A DNA stretch of 64,000 nucleotides, from assembly GCA_009602725.1 (NCBI GenBank), contig WELB01000085.1, positions 91,875 to 155,874 of the forward strand, given 5' to 3'. The notes below the pieces were generated by a model, which had not been told where the DNA came from, did no database searches, and saw only the letters and a list, made by a program, of their open reading frames with translations. The position numbers and the translations under genes were made by a program. Positions 34,221 through 44,345 of the stretch are shown piece after piece. Source of the stretch: Spirogloea muscicola. Taxonomy: Eukaryota; Streptophyta; Zygnematophyceae; Spirogloeales; Spirogloeaceae. Positions within the stretch are counted from its first letter, which is position 1, and every line of letters starts with the position of its first letter.

Positions 34221-35864
34221 GTGACGCGCGGCGCACCCGTGACGTACGCTCGCGCCGTCGACACCGCCGACCTCGACTCGCACCTGGAGAAGCCCCGTGA
34301 GCGCCGCCGCCGCATATCCCCGGCTGCGGTGCGCAACGATACTATAAAAGCTGAAAAGAATTCTTTATATCTACAACGCTTGCAGTATATCTCAAGAGAT
34401 TATAAATAGGATTGCTTTTCCAGTCACTGGCCTGGCCGCCGCAACGAGCACACAAACCGCCGCTGCCGCTGCCGCCGCCGCCAGACGTGCCCCGCGCCAA
34501 CGCGGCGCCGGACTCGGCGCACCCCAACAGCACCGAGGGCTGGAATCAGGCGAACGAGCACCTCACCGTGCTGCAGCAGCACTGCGCCTGGTTCGACCAG
34601 AACAAGGACGACGTCGTCTACCCGCACGAGACATACCTTGGTATTGCCTCCACGACCACAACCATTGGTCATAACATCTAGCACGACAGACATCTGAGAA
34701 ATTCTATACTCGTCATCGATTAGATTACTCTCACAACGGAAAAATTTCACTGGCCAGTGACGCTCATGCCAAAGAAAACGAAGCCTGATGAAGGCGTCAT
34801 ATGGTATGTTGGCTTCACTGGGCATCAAAGTCTTGCCTGTCTTCTGCGAATATCGTTACTGTGCCGACAGGATCTGCCGACCGCATGGCCGGCACTGCCT
34901 AGGCCCTCAGCCTGTGTGCTGCACCATCCCTGCTTCACTTGGTTGCTTTGGAATGTCCAAGTGTTTGAGATAGTGCTCCTCGGTGGTGCAGGCTTTCGCA
35001 AGCTGGGGTTCAATGTCTTCGTCTCAATCATCGCTAGCATAATCATCCATCAGGGCTTCAGCTACTACACCCTCGATGTAAGCACTGCTACTCATGCTTC
35101 GACATATTTTCCCCAAGAGCACTGACGACAAGTTTGGCAGCTGATTCTGAGATGGATAAGAGTGATGTACAATCTGCAGGGGTGGCTGCCTTCGCCCTTC
35201 TTTGAGATTTACATCCGCAACATAGACGGCGCCAAGCATGGCAGTGATACAGGCGTCTATGACACAGAGGGCAGGCAAGCACCAAAATCTGAGGCAGTTG
35301 CACCTATGAGTATTTGTAGTCGCTGAAACAGAAGCACTAAGCAATGCACGGGGTAGGCAAGCCAGCTTACTGCATGCGTTATCTGTTACTTGCAAGCGGC
35401 GGCTTCTTAAGGAGTTCCTCGGCTGCAGATTTGTGCCAACCCGTTTTGAGGAGCTGTTCACCAAATTTGACAAGCAAAAGAAGGGTGGCTTCTACTTCAA
35501 GGACGTGCTGCAGCTGACAAACGCCCACCGCAATGTCGCCGATCCTTTTGGCTGGTGCGGAGCTGCTACTGAATGTATGCATGCCTGGAGAAGGACAGGA
35601 TTATCCTCACTCCTGCTGCTGACGTGTGTACCTTGTTACTTACTTTTGCGTCCTTTGTGCATCTGTGCACTCAAGTCAGTGCTGACATTGTACAGGTTTG
35701 CGGCCAAGTTTGAGTGGTTCTTCACATGGTGGTTGGCGAAGGACGAGAACGGATTTCTGACCAAGGAGGCAGTGCGTGGTATCTATGATGGAAGTTTCTT
35801 TGAGTACGCTATGAATCTGAATGAGAAGAAGAAGGCTAACCAGAAGCTCAAGAAGCTCCAGTAA
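34221..35864 (+). CDS. Caleosin-type lipid-droplet peroxygenase
   Basis: Downstream exons join cleanly: an exon ending at 34640, then 34992-35077, 35180-35274, 35429-35554 and 35696-35864. Caleosins are lipid-droplet or ER proteins with one EF-hand, a hairpin membrane segment and a haem-dependent peroxygenase activity. Seen in order: VPRANAAPDSAHPNST; HLTVLQQHCAWFDQNKDDVV with YPHETY (EF-hand region containing one conserved haem His); FVSIIASIIIHQGFSYYTLD (hydrophobic segment); GWLPSPFFEIYIRNIDGAKH and GSDTGVYDTEGR (family core); FDKQKKGGFYFKDV; WWLAKDENGFLTKEAVRGIY; DGSFFEY. The intron after 35274 has a GC donor (GGCAG|GCAAGC). The N-terminus is unsettled: the only nearby ATG (34186) is out of frame with the coding stretch at 34221-34310 and reaches a stop after 12 codons, so the listed start is a placeholder. 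Confidence 0.88.
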
Positions 35865-36210
35865 GCCAGTTTTCAGATGGGTCAGTTGATTCAGTTCCAT
35901 ACGAAGAGCGTTAAACAGCTGTTGTATAATGTATTGCACCATCTTCATGGTTGTTGCTCCTGGTGTGTAAGCCAGCCTTTAGAAAAGGGTCATCCTGTGT
36001 TGTCCCATGGCGTAGGTGATGTCTGTAAAGCTGCAGATGATCTAGGATGTGCATGAAGAAATCTCAAAGCTCCCATTCCTAGTTGCACAAGCGTCTTCTA
36101 CTTCTCGTCCAGGTCAGTTTCCTCCAGACGTCTATGTTGGCGCAGTATTTTTTGGACTGGTCCGTGTCATCGTCTAGACTTGGTCAAGAAATCTGACGGG
36201 AAGCGCTAAT
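35865..36210. other. Caleosin 3' flank
   Basis: Presumed 3' untranslated region of caleosin and intergenic sequence. No coding block recognised. Confidence 0.45.
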
Positions 36211-36314
36211 ATGGTGGGTTACAGGGGACAATCCAGGATCTCCTTGGCAGCAACTATGGGTTCCATCGTCTTGCTTGCAACACTAGGCAGCATTGTCGGG
36301 AATTTCATTGCGGG
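36211..36314 (+). CDS. Possible first exon of a small membrane protein (unrecognised)
   Basis: ATG at 36211 opens 34 codons (MVGYRGQSRISLAATMGSIV, then LLATLGSIVGNFIAG) ending at a good donor (gcggg|gtacgt). It is one hydrophobic span with small residues, as in single-pass organelle membrane proteins. A further hydrophobic stretch near 36638-36720 (KPRPFYVVVAIGYVCALVTV) could belong to the same gene, but I could not join the two in phase. Function unknown; it may be spurious. Confidence 0.25.
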
Positions 36315-37960
36315 GTACGTTGATGGCCGTCGTGCAACTCATGCCAAGCTCAGGATACCATATCCCGCTTTTAAAGGTCTTACTTAGTCTCCCAGCAAGA
36401 GGGGTCTGTATCTGGAGGTTGCTGATCGTTGTGTCTGGAGCTCGCTGTACTTTGTGATTTGGGTGTGTACTCTGATATTCACTTCCTGTATATCTGCCTA
36501 CAATGTAAAGCTCGGCTCTACTTTCAGAGAGAAAGCAATATAACTAGTTAAAGTTGAGGGTGGAATCTCAAACTGCCTGCACCTCTTTTCCCCTCTTGAA
36601 AACTTCTTCGCCATTCTTGTCACATGCTAAGTAAGCCAAGGCCTTTCTATGTCGTCGTGGCTATCGGGTACGTTTGTGCCTTAGTGACTGTCACGCCATA
36701 CTACTTTGTTGCCTGTATGTCTGTGAGCCATCCATCAAAGAATTCAACAGGCTACTGCAACAAGTAGGCAGTATCAACAGATTGCTCCTTGCCAGTGATT
36801 GCTGATACCGCCTGGACGAGCGCCTTGGTTGTGAAAATCTTTTATCAGGTGTACTGTATACCTTGCACCATAGCAAACAAAAGCGAGGTACAAGTGATGG
36901 AAATTAGTCAAGCAGGATGAATGATTTACTACTTTCAGCTAAAACAAGCTCTGTTGCGAGTGCAGGCAATTGTCATGATCAATACGTTGATATTCCAACC
37001 TATTACATTGCTGAGTACCATCTCCACCTTTGAGCGCTGCCACACAATACGACAGCTTTAGATTCTGTTGCAGTCGTGAGCATGGGTTCGTTGTTCTTGG
37101 CCAAACTGTAGTTACACGTAGTAATAGCAAATCCGGTGTGCCCCTTTACATGGTTATTTGAGACTTGAATCAATACTTGTGAAGCAATGTCAAATATCAG
37201 GTAACATGCGAAAAGTCGAATCACTTCTTGCGAGATTGAAATGTCGGTTATGAGACAACATGCCTTATCTGAAATATTCAGGATATAACTTGACATACCC
37301 GTGCTTGGATACTCGTGACGTAGGGTGAGGGAAATTGTAGCACACCTTGAGAGATTGGTGAGTTTTAAACATCAGATCAACTCTCCTTACGACGATTGCC
37401 ATCTAGCATATGAGCGCACTTGCAGAAGTTTGTCAACTTCGATATTCAAACCTCTCCTGCCTTTTCGATGGTGGAAACAAGGTGTGTGATACCAAGCATT
37501 ATAATAAGTGGGTGGCTAATGTCGCCTCACGGACTCATCACAACCTGTATGAAAGATTTCGTCCTTGAGATTTCACATGACATCGTTAACCTACAATCCA
37601 GGGCAGATGCATATAGTTTTGCGGGTTCGCCACAGCCCCTGGACACGTAATGGGTTTTTGGGTCGGTAATAACAGATACTACCACTACCTGGCTTCACGA
37701 TCAAATTCTGGTAACGATCAAACTAATAAGGATGACGAGGCCTGCTAAGTGATCCAGCAGTCACCGTCACAGGCCCCAATGCGACTATGTGATACAAGTA
37801 ATCCCTGGACCCCGAATACTAATCTGTAGTACACCAGCAACTTGACCTGTCTCTTTCAGGGTTTATTGTGGTCAATCAGGACGCTCTTTAGTTTGTGAGC
37901 GCTACTTGTCGAAGACATCCACATCTGCGAAGTTTGCTTGTCCTTCAAGATTCATTCACG
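36315..37960. other. Intergenic, AT-rich, no recognised gene
   Basis: Apart from the weak hydrophobic stretch at 36638-36720, I see no family-like or splice-bounded coding sequence, no repeat and no RNA gene. Confidence 0.5.
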
Positions 37961-38429
37961 GTGACAGCCTGGCCAGAGGCGAGAGGATTTGGAATTGGAG
38001 ATGTCAAAGAGAAGCTCTCACAAGAGTAGGCGGGAAAGGTTGGCTGTGAAAGCCAGAAGGAAGACAGTGCCACGACACGAGATCGCAGATCACCTAGCAA
38101 AGTAAGCGGCCACTACATGGCCACCCTGTAAGTCCTAGTCAACAGCAGCAACAGCCAGAGTGAGAGGGTCTGCGCGAGCCCACCCCTCCTCCTACTTACC
38201 AAAGGTTACTTAGCCCTGTTGTGCCTGCCCGTAAAGCGCCCACAGCGCGTCAAAGTGCCACACCTGAAGCTCCGCCTACAGGCCAGGACTCTGCTTGCCT
38301 AGCAGTAGCCTGCCCTGCATGGCGTCACTACCAAGTAAGCAGACATGCAAAGGATGTGGCAGAAGAGTCACCACACCTCGACATTACACGCCCGGGCATG
38401 ACAGCCCCTCTTTTCAGTTAATCAAATTT

Positions 38430-38900
38430 TCCTACACGCAGGGTACTGGCTTGCTTTGGCCTCCCTCTCATGATATGCGCATAGCGCGCCTTTTCACATG
38501 TGTGGTAGCCAAGTGCGCAGTTGAATTGTTGTACCCCTTTCGGCCCTTTGGACCTTGTTCAATCAATTTGGGAAGGCCTGCCACAGCCATCGCCCCTTTG
38601 GAGCAACTTCATCCATTGGCCGCTTCTCCTATCTCCTTATTCTTCTCATTCTCCTTTTGGCTACTTTTAAGTACTATTGTCTCGCAAGCATTGGTTGCTT
38701 GTTGCAATATGCGGCTCTCACTTTGCAACCTGCCCAGGCTTTAGCCATACATCAGCGTGCTGGGCGCGAACTAAGCCAGGCCACTTGGCGGGCGAGGAGG
38801 TGCTCCGGGACCCCAGATTCGTCTGGCAGATGCATTTCGCGCTCACTAGTGAGCATCAGAGGTATCAGAATCCTCCTTCGGGAAGTGTGTTTCGCTTTAT
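38430..38900 (+). mobile_element. LINE fragment, 18 kb subfamily
   Basis: 38530-38600 is a 3'-region piece (ttcggccctttggaccttgt, then a ggaaggcctgccacagccat hairpin). 38700-38830 is a decayed coding tail: QYAALTLQ, then AIHQRAGRELSQAT. These correspond to MRLSLSLQ and ALHQRAGRALSQAS of the 18 kb copy. Frames are broken. Confidence 0.6.
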
Positions 38901-38944
38901 TACCTTAGCCACTTCTAGATGTATCTATGTTCTTCTTACAAATT

Positions 38945-39510
38945 TGGCAGATGGCGCGCGGTGCGCATGAAGCGAAGGGAGGAATTCAATTCATGCCAAT
39001 ACACTGTCACAAAGAGCTGAGCACTCAACTCAAGCTTACAGCGCGCAGTCTTTATCTTCGGCTGCCTATTTGCGGCCTGCCATCCCGGGTGTACGGCTCA
39101 AAATCTGCCGTATGAAGATAAGCGAAAGGGCTCGCCCATTGAGGATAGGGGCTGGACAAGCCCAAAAACGAATAAACAAAGGACGAGAAGGGGGCCAGGG
39201 AAAGCGCTGCATAGCGTGCAAATTTAGCTGTTCCGGCGGGGTTTCGAACCTGCCGCCGGCTGCTCGGAGCAGGAAGGAAGGAATTTACCGAAACAAAGCT
39301 GCTACGAGACACTCAGTAACCCCTGCTAAGCAGCCGCAGATCAGAGATGCTGGGCTCCTGGAAGTGGGTCCCCTGGCCAGAGCCAGAGGCAGCAGCGAGG
39401 GCTCTGCCGGCACGAAGGTGCAGCGCCCGGGCCATGGACCTCTGCAGCGAGACGGCCAGGCGCATTCGATACACTTGCGCCAGCGACCCGGCTGCAGGGA
39501 AGTCAACCCG
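38945..39510 (-). mobile_element. LINE 3' end, minus orientation, young copy
   Basis: 39299-39503 is the inverse of 16022-16222 with only about two or three visible differences over 200 bp. The coding tail (QVYRMRLAVSLQRSMARALH, ending LLSRGY plus stop) is open. 39130-39215 is the 3' hairpin region (ctcgcccattgaggataggg, then ggacgagaagggggccaggg). 38945-39010 is a separate piece of the gcgcgcggtgcgcatg motif. Confidence 0.75.
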
Positions 39511-39599
39511 CCAGATTTACCACAAGTGGAGCACTTTATTTGGAGTGCCTATTGAGCCGTACGCATGGCCAATCCGGCCTGGCAAATCAGTAGATGGAG

Positions 39600-40255
39600 A
39601 AGTGGCTCTCCCAACAGGGGCGAGGGCTGCCCTTGCCCGTAAGTGCCTTGCACCTGGCTGGTGGCCGTACCCACCCCGTCCTCGGGCTTCTTATCCCCTT
39701 GCTTGTTACACCTTTCTTTTTCGGGCTGGCCATCTTGTCCAGTATTTCTGGGCTGGTCCTTCACATTCAAATATTCTCAACAGCCCCGCCCTCGTCATGC
39801 TTGCGTACCTTTTTCTTCTTGGGCTGGCCTCAGAAGAAGCAGCTACACTGAGGCGATGGCTGTGACTGTGAGATGTAAGCTCTTCCGAAGGCGAGGGCTT
39901 GAGAGGCCAGCCCAGAGATAAATGAGCAAGGCTGACCTCTAAAAGCCACCGCCTTTTTCTGGAAGAGCGCGTTGTCGCGTCATCGCGCTTGGGCCTGGCA
40001 AGCCCGCACGTCCGGCCACTCGTTGAGAGTGTGCGGGGCCCAGGCCAGCAGTCGCGACTTGAGACAGGAGACGGGACGGCAGCAAGGGCAGGGCAGGGGC
40101 AGGGGCGGTGGCCTCGCCAGCCCGGTCGGATGGGACATGCGTGCTCGGGCAGGTTGCGGGCAGCCGGGGCAGTGTCCTCTCAATTCTTTGAGGCTCTCAA
40201 TTCTTCTCAATGTACTGCGGGTCAAGTAGCCAACTGTGAGCTTTGACCAGCGTTG
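39600..40255. mobile_element. Mixed LINE 3'-region remnants
   Basis: Plus-oriented hairpin-type pieces at 39715-39760 (cttttcgggctggccatctt) and 39815-39860; a minus-oriented piece near 39895-39930. 39960-40240 is GC-rich and not clearly assignable. Confidence 0.45.
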
Positions 40256-40790
40256 AGAAGAGAGAGAGAAGGCGCGCGGGGCGCATGAATTGAAAGGGAG
40301 GCCAATTCAAGCCAATACATTGTTCAGGCAGAGTCGAGTGCAGACTAAACAATGCTACATAATACGGAGACCTAATCTAAGGTACCTAAGATGACATTAG
40401 TACCCACGGGTGAGCACAAACAAATCTGACAAGCTAACTTGGGGAGCTGGAGCGCCNNNNNNNNNNNNNNNNNNNNNNNNNNNNNNNNNNNNNNNNNNNN
40501 NNNNNNNNNNNNNNNNNNNNNNNNNNNNNNNNNNNNNNNNNNNNNNNNNNNNNNNNNNNNNNNNNNNNNNNNNNNNNNNNNNNCGGGTCAAAACAAAAAG
40601 GTCGCTAATCGATGCCTGAATACTAGATGTCGGATAAGAAGCCCTTCTGCCACCAACTAGAGCTCGCCCAGCTTTCTGGTGCAAGGCATTAGCCTGGGCA
40701 CGCTGCAGAAACTCGTCGTCGCAAGAAAGACAGACATGCAGCTTGCAAGCACATCTCAGCCGGGAACACATCTGCTCGTTGTGTGTAGCC
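40256..40790 (-). mobile_element. LINE 3' end, minus orientation, interrupted by a gap
   Basis: 40260-40456 closely matches 32300-32500 and the inverse of 18890-19080. N from 40457 to 40583 (127 bp). The minus-strand frame beyond the gap reads SISDLFVLT and, further up, LQRAQANALHQKAGRALVGG, the conserved coding tail. A ~100-bp block at 40600-40710 is shared with 17420-17530. Confidence 0.65.
40457..40583. other. 127-bp assembly gap in a LINE copy
   Basis: A run of N. Both sides read into the same LINE tail motif (SLSDLFVLT before, SISDLFVLT after), so the gap may hide a local tandem repeat of the tail that the assembler could not resolve. Confidence 0.95.
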
Positions 40791-40974
40791 TAGATTGGCA
40801 ATGTTGTGGAGGAGGGTGTGGAAACGCGGACCCAGACAGCCAAAAGTGTCAACTGCAGCTGGCAGGAGCTGATCGTACCGGGGGTAGTCGGAGTAGTGCT
40901 GTAGCTTTCTCTGCTCTGCAATGCCCACTGCGTGGCCAGCGATGTTTGTCGATGCTAGCCCTTTGTATGCCTCT

Positions 40975-41225
40975 GTAACAAAAAGGAGGCAAAGGGCTGA
41001 GGACAGCCAGCCCGAAAATTAAATTGAAGGCTGTGAGAGCCAGCCCAAAACAGAATGGACAAGGAGATGTGATGAAGTCATCAGATCCTTTGCATGGTCG
41101 AGCTTCTGGCACAGAGGTGTCACTACGGCTTGACATTGCTGTGGACCTCTTGCTTTTTGGCCCTTTGGACCTTGTCCATTCTTTTTGGGCTGGTTATCAC
41201 AGCCCTCTTTTGGAAGAAGTATACT
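40975..41225. mobile_element. LINE 3'-region hairpin pieces, inverted pair
   Basis: Minus-oriented pieces at 41000-41065 (gacagccagcccgaaaatta, then gagagccagcccaaaacaga) face a plus-oriented piece at 41155-41215 (ttggccctttggaccttgtc, then gggctggttatcacagccct). Confidence 0.55.
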
Positions 41226-41548
41226 GTCCCGTAGCCACTGGCTGGCAATTGAAGAGGAAGAAGGTGCGCTGTGCCCATCAGATCAAGGACTCGTGCCTCA
41301 TGAGACTCATGCCTCATCCTGACGATGATGTTGGAGCGGCTAAAGGAATGTCGCATGAGTCTAAAGGAGAAAGTCCTTGGAGGATGCAAGAATGAATGCA
41401 GTAAAGATTGGCCCCAAATTGGGGGCTTGAGAGCGCCACAGTATGTACAATGGGATCAGAACACTACTCTACAACTTGGGCAAGTATCCAGGCTAAAAGA
41501 ATCAGGAAGTAGGGCTCAATTATGGTGCTTGGCCCTAAGTTTGCCGCG

Positions 41549-43151
41549 TCAGGAGGTGGTGGGTGACATAGGGACCTGATCGGTAAGCGCGGCCCGCGGC
41601 ACAGCATGGTGCAGCACTCGCCGCACCTCGTCATAGAGCACAAGGATGAGCGCCGCGCCAGTGCCACGCGCCATGTTGGACAGTGCACCGCGGTAAAAGC
41701 CGCGCACGCCCTCAAGGGCGTACATCTCGCGCCAGCAATGTGCCGTCGACCGGTACATGCGCTGTGCTGCCTCCAGGCCTGACTGCATCATCATGCGGTG
41801 TCGCACAGTGTCCAGTGGGTACGCGACTAGCCCTGCGGTCGTTGTTGCCGCTGCAGATGGACACCGTAAATTGCAATTGCCAGCACACAGACACAAGGTC
41901 ACAGAAAGATCCTGTCAAAGTTGAAGTCATCCTCTGCCAGTTTGATTGAGTATTAATGCCCAACCGACAAGCGAGTCAGCATCAGTTCTTGATGTTCCAA
42001 CTGGAGATGACACAATCAGCACAGCTGCAAGCAATTCCACCTTGAGCAAGCAGCCACCGCTTCCAGAACGGGGCTCGCTGCCCGTCCACTAGCAGCAGTT
42101 CCTTGGCGGTGTCAAAGCCGCCAAAGTAGACGCTCCGATGGACCACAATCCCGTGCACAGATGCCGGGAAGCCCTGCACGGAGTGGGTCAATTGGCGCTG
42201 TCTGAGCACGAGCAAGTCTTACGTCCTTGAGAAGCTTGCAGTCACACAAGCGAGCAACACGGAAGACTGACAGCATCCTACCTGGTAGAGGCCTGCTATG
42301 CCTTGCTTGCGGTAGATGGTCGCCAAGAAGTGGGTGAGGCCGCGGAACTGGCGCGTCTGGCCGGTGTCAGCGGCCAGCCGCGTGTGCGCAATGTCGAGCG
42401 GGTACGTGAAAAGCAGCGCTGTGGACCCCGCCAGCGCACCAGCGCCGAAGTTGCCGGCAGACACACGCCACAGCGGCAACGGCACACCGGCCTCGCCCCC
42501 ACGGCTTGGCGTAAAGAGCGCCTTGTAGAAGTCCTGCAAGGAATATCACCACAGAGGGGGATAATGAGGCAGTCTCAGACGCGGCCATGCCTGCCGGCCT
42601 GCAGCTCGCTGGCGGGGCTGGTCAGCCAGTGGGAGGGCACCCAAGGGGACCTTGAGGGCGAAGTTGAGGGCAACGGAGGGGTAGTAGCGGAGGACGCCGG
42701 AGCCGTTGCCGCGCCAGAGGGAGCGGACGCCCTCCTCGCGCGCCACGCGTATGATCACGTCCAGCATGCCCTTGTACTCGCGGTGCCGCGCCTGCCGCAG
42801 CGCGTGCACGTTGCTGTGCTGCAGGCAGCCGCCAGCCAAGTCGAGTGCCAGTCACCACCTGAGCAACTCTACCGCAAGCTGCGCTGCCGCCACAAGTGAC
42901 GACAGCCGTCTCTGCAAGTGCCCGGCTGCTACGGCGGAGGCCCCGTGCGGAGCTGGCTGGGCGGGGGGCGGGGACGGCGGAGGGCAGCAGCGTCCTCCGG
43001 CCACCTGCGTCTGCAGCACGAGCTTGGCGCGCTCGACGGGCGCAACGATGGTGTGCGCCACGCCGCCGAGGAGCGCCCCGGCCGCCAGGTCCAGCGGGAA
43101 GGACTGCGCCGCCGCCGCCGCCTTCTCCTTGCCGCTCATCTCGCCAGCCAT
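41549..43151 (-). CDS. Mitochondrial-carrier-family ADP/ATP carrier-like protein
   Basis: Five exons close in frame (43151-43005, 42818-42651, 42533-42282, 42173-42041, 41850-41549; 1002 nt, 333 aa). Three ~100-residue carrier repeats are visible, each with its PX[DE]XX[KR] signature: PVERAK, PLDIAH and PLDTVR. SLWRGNGSGVLRYYPSVALN and GLYQGF are carrier-loop motifs. The third repeat has VRHRMMMQSG where ADP/ATP carriers normally show RRRMMM, so one Arg is His. The family exchanges ADP for ATP across the inner mitochondrial membrane; an ER-located relative (ER-ANT1) exists in plants and is the main alternative. There is no long N-terminal extension. The length fits the family (300-380). The 5' flank is GC-rich and contains an assembly oddity at 43289. 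Confidence 0.88.
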
Positions 43152-43288
43152 GGCGGCGGCGCTCACGAGGCCGCGGGGATTGGCAATGCCAGCCGCTCGC
43201 TTGCGGGCCTGGCGGCCGTCACCGCCGCTTCTGCGCCGCCGCGGGAGCTGCCGCCGCGGTCCCTGACAGCAGGCCGCGTCGCGGCGCG

Positions 43289-43289
43289 N

Positions 43290-43347
<58 letters not shown>
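43289..43347. other. Single N followed by a 58-base A homopolymer
   Basis: An N at 43289 precedes an uninterrupted A run to 43347, between GC-rich flanks. In GC-rich DNA this is more like a scaffold-joining or sequencing artefact, or a poly(A) tail of an inserted transcript, than native sequence. Confidence 0.7.
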
Positions 43348-43349
<2 letters not shown>

Positions 43350-43872
43350 AGCTGTGCGCCTCCCCCGCGGGAGCTACGCCGCTTCCAGCGGCGACGGCGG
43401 CGGCGGCAGCGGCGGCTTTGGCGGCGGCGGCCGCGGCGGCGGCGGGCGAGGGGTCTCAGGTTCGAGCTAGCTCAGGCCCCCCCTGCAACGCCGCTGTTTT
43501 TTAAGATTTTTCGTTGGGTACCAAAAGCGCCCTGTTTGCTTTAGCCTGTGGCACCGCCACAATGGTTATGCACTCCCCTGCGGCTTCGACAGCCGCTCGT
43601 CTGATATCAGCGGCCGCGTCATTTTTGATATCAGCGGCCGCGTCATACGTCCATAATTTGAGTCACATTGCCTCGTTTGGCCCGCCTTGCCTCATCTACT
43701 GGGCGCTGACACGGGACGGCCCACGTCGGGCTGCCCCAGCTGCCAGCGCAGCGCCGCCGTGCTGCCCCCGCCTCAGCCCCCGGCACCCGCCAATCCACCT
43801 GGGCTTGCACGGCCATCGCCTCGTCTACCAGGACCTCCTTGTCCATTCTTTTAGTGCTTTGTAGGGTTATGG

Positions 43873-44345
43873 GTCCCCAGCCGGGTGGTCTGCGTGTTTC
43901 GCAGCCTTGCTGCGTGCGGCGTTCGCCGCAGCATGGCCAGCCCTCGAGGCAGAAGGCGCCGTGTTGGACCGATGGAACACATCAGTGGCGCCAACATCTG
44001 CAATGCCGCCGCCGCCCGGCGTGGACACCACCAAGTCGACGCGCCGCGTGTGTAGTCCGTCTGCCTTCTGCTGGATTGGCACAACGGAAGTGTCCTCCAA
44101 CGCACAGCTGCCAGAACACGTCCGGTATGCCCATCCAGCAGAAGGCAGACGGACTACACACGCGACGCGTCGACTTGGTGGCCTCCACGCGGGGCGGCGG
44201 CCCGCGCGTCATTGCAGAAGTTGTTACATCTGATGTGGTGGATCGGTCCAATCCGGGGATGTCTGCCTCGAGGGCCTGGCCATGCTGCGGCAAACGCCGC
44301 TCGCGGCAAGGCGGCGAAACGTGCAGACCACCCGGCTGGGGACGC
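43873..44345. repeat. Near-perfect inverted (fold-back) pair of LINE fragments
   Basis: 43873-44085 and 44130-44345 are reverse complements over roughly 210 bp, by eye about 85 percent identical, around a ~50-bp spacer. Both arms encode the same LINE stretch, outward from the centre (KADGLHTRRVDLVVSTPGGG on the minus arm, KADGLHTRRVDLVASTRGGG on the plus arm; then SASRAGHAAANAAR, then ADHPAGD). The right arm continues into the copy below; the left arm stops at about 43870. Confidence 0.8.

Noticed and set aside
39230-39290. A ggtttcgaacc-like stretch resembling a tRNA T-arm
   Set aside because: No matching acceptor, D or anticodon arms within the right distance. It lies in LINE-derived sequence.
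42303-43266. Plus-strand open frames of ~190-200 codons
   Set aside because: Antisense shadows of the ADP/ATP carrier-like gene, whose five exons close in frame on the minus strand.
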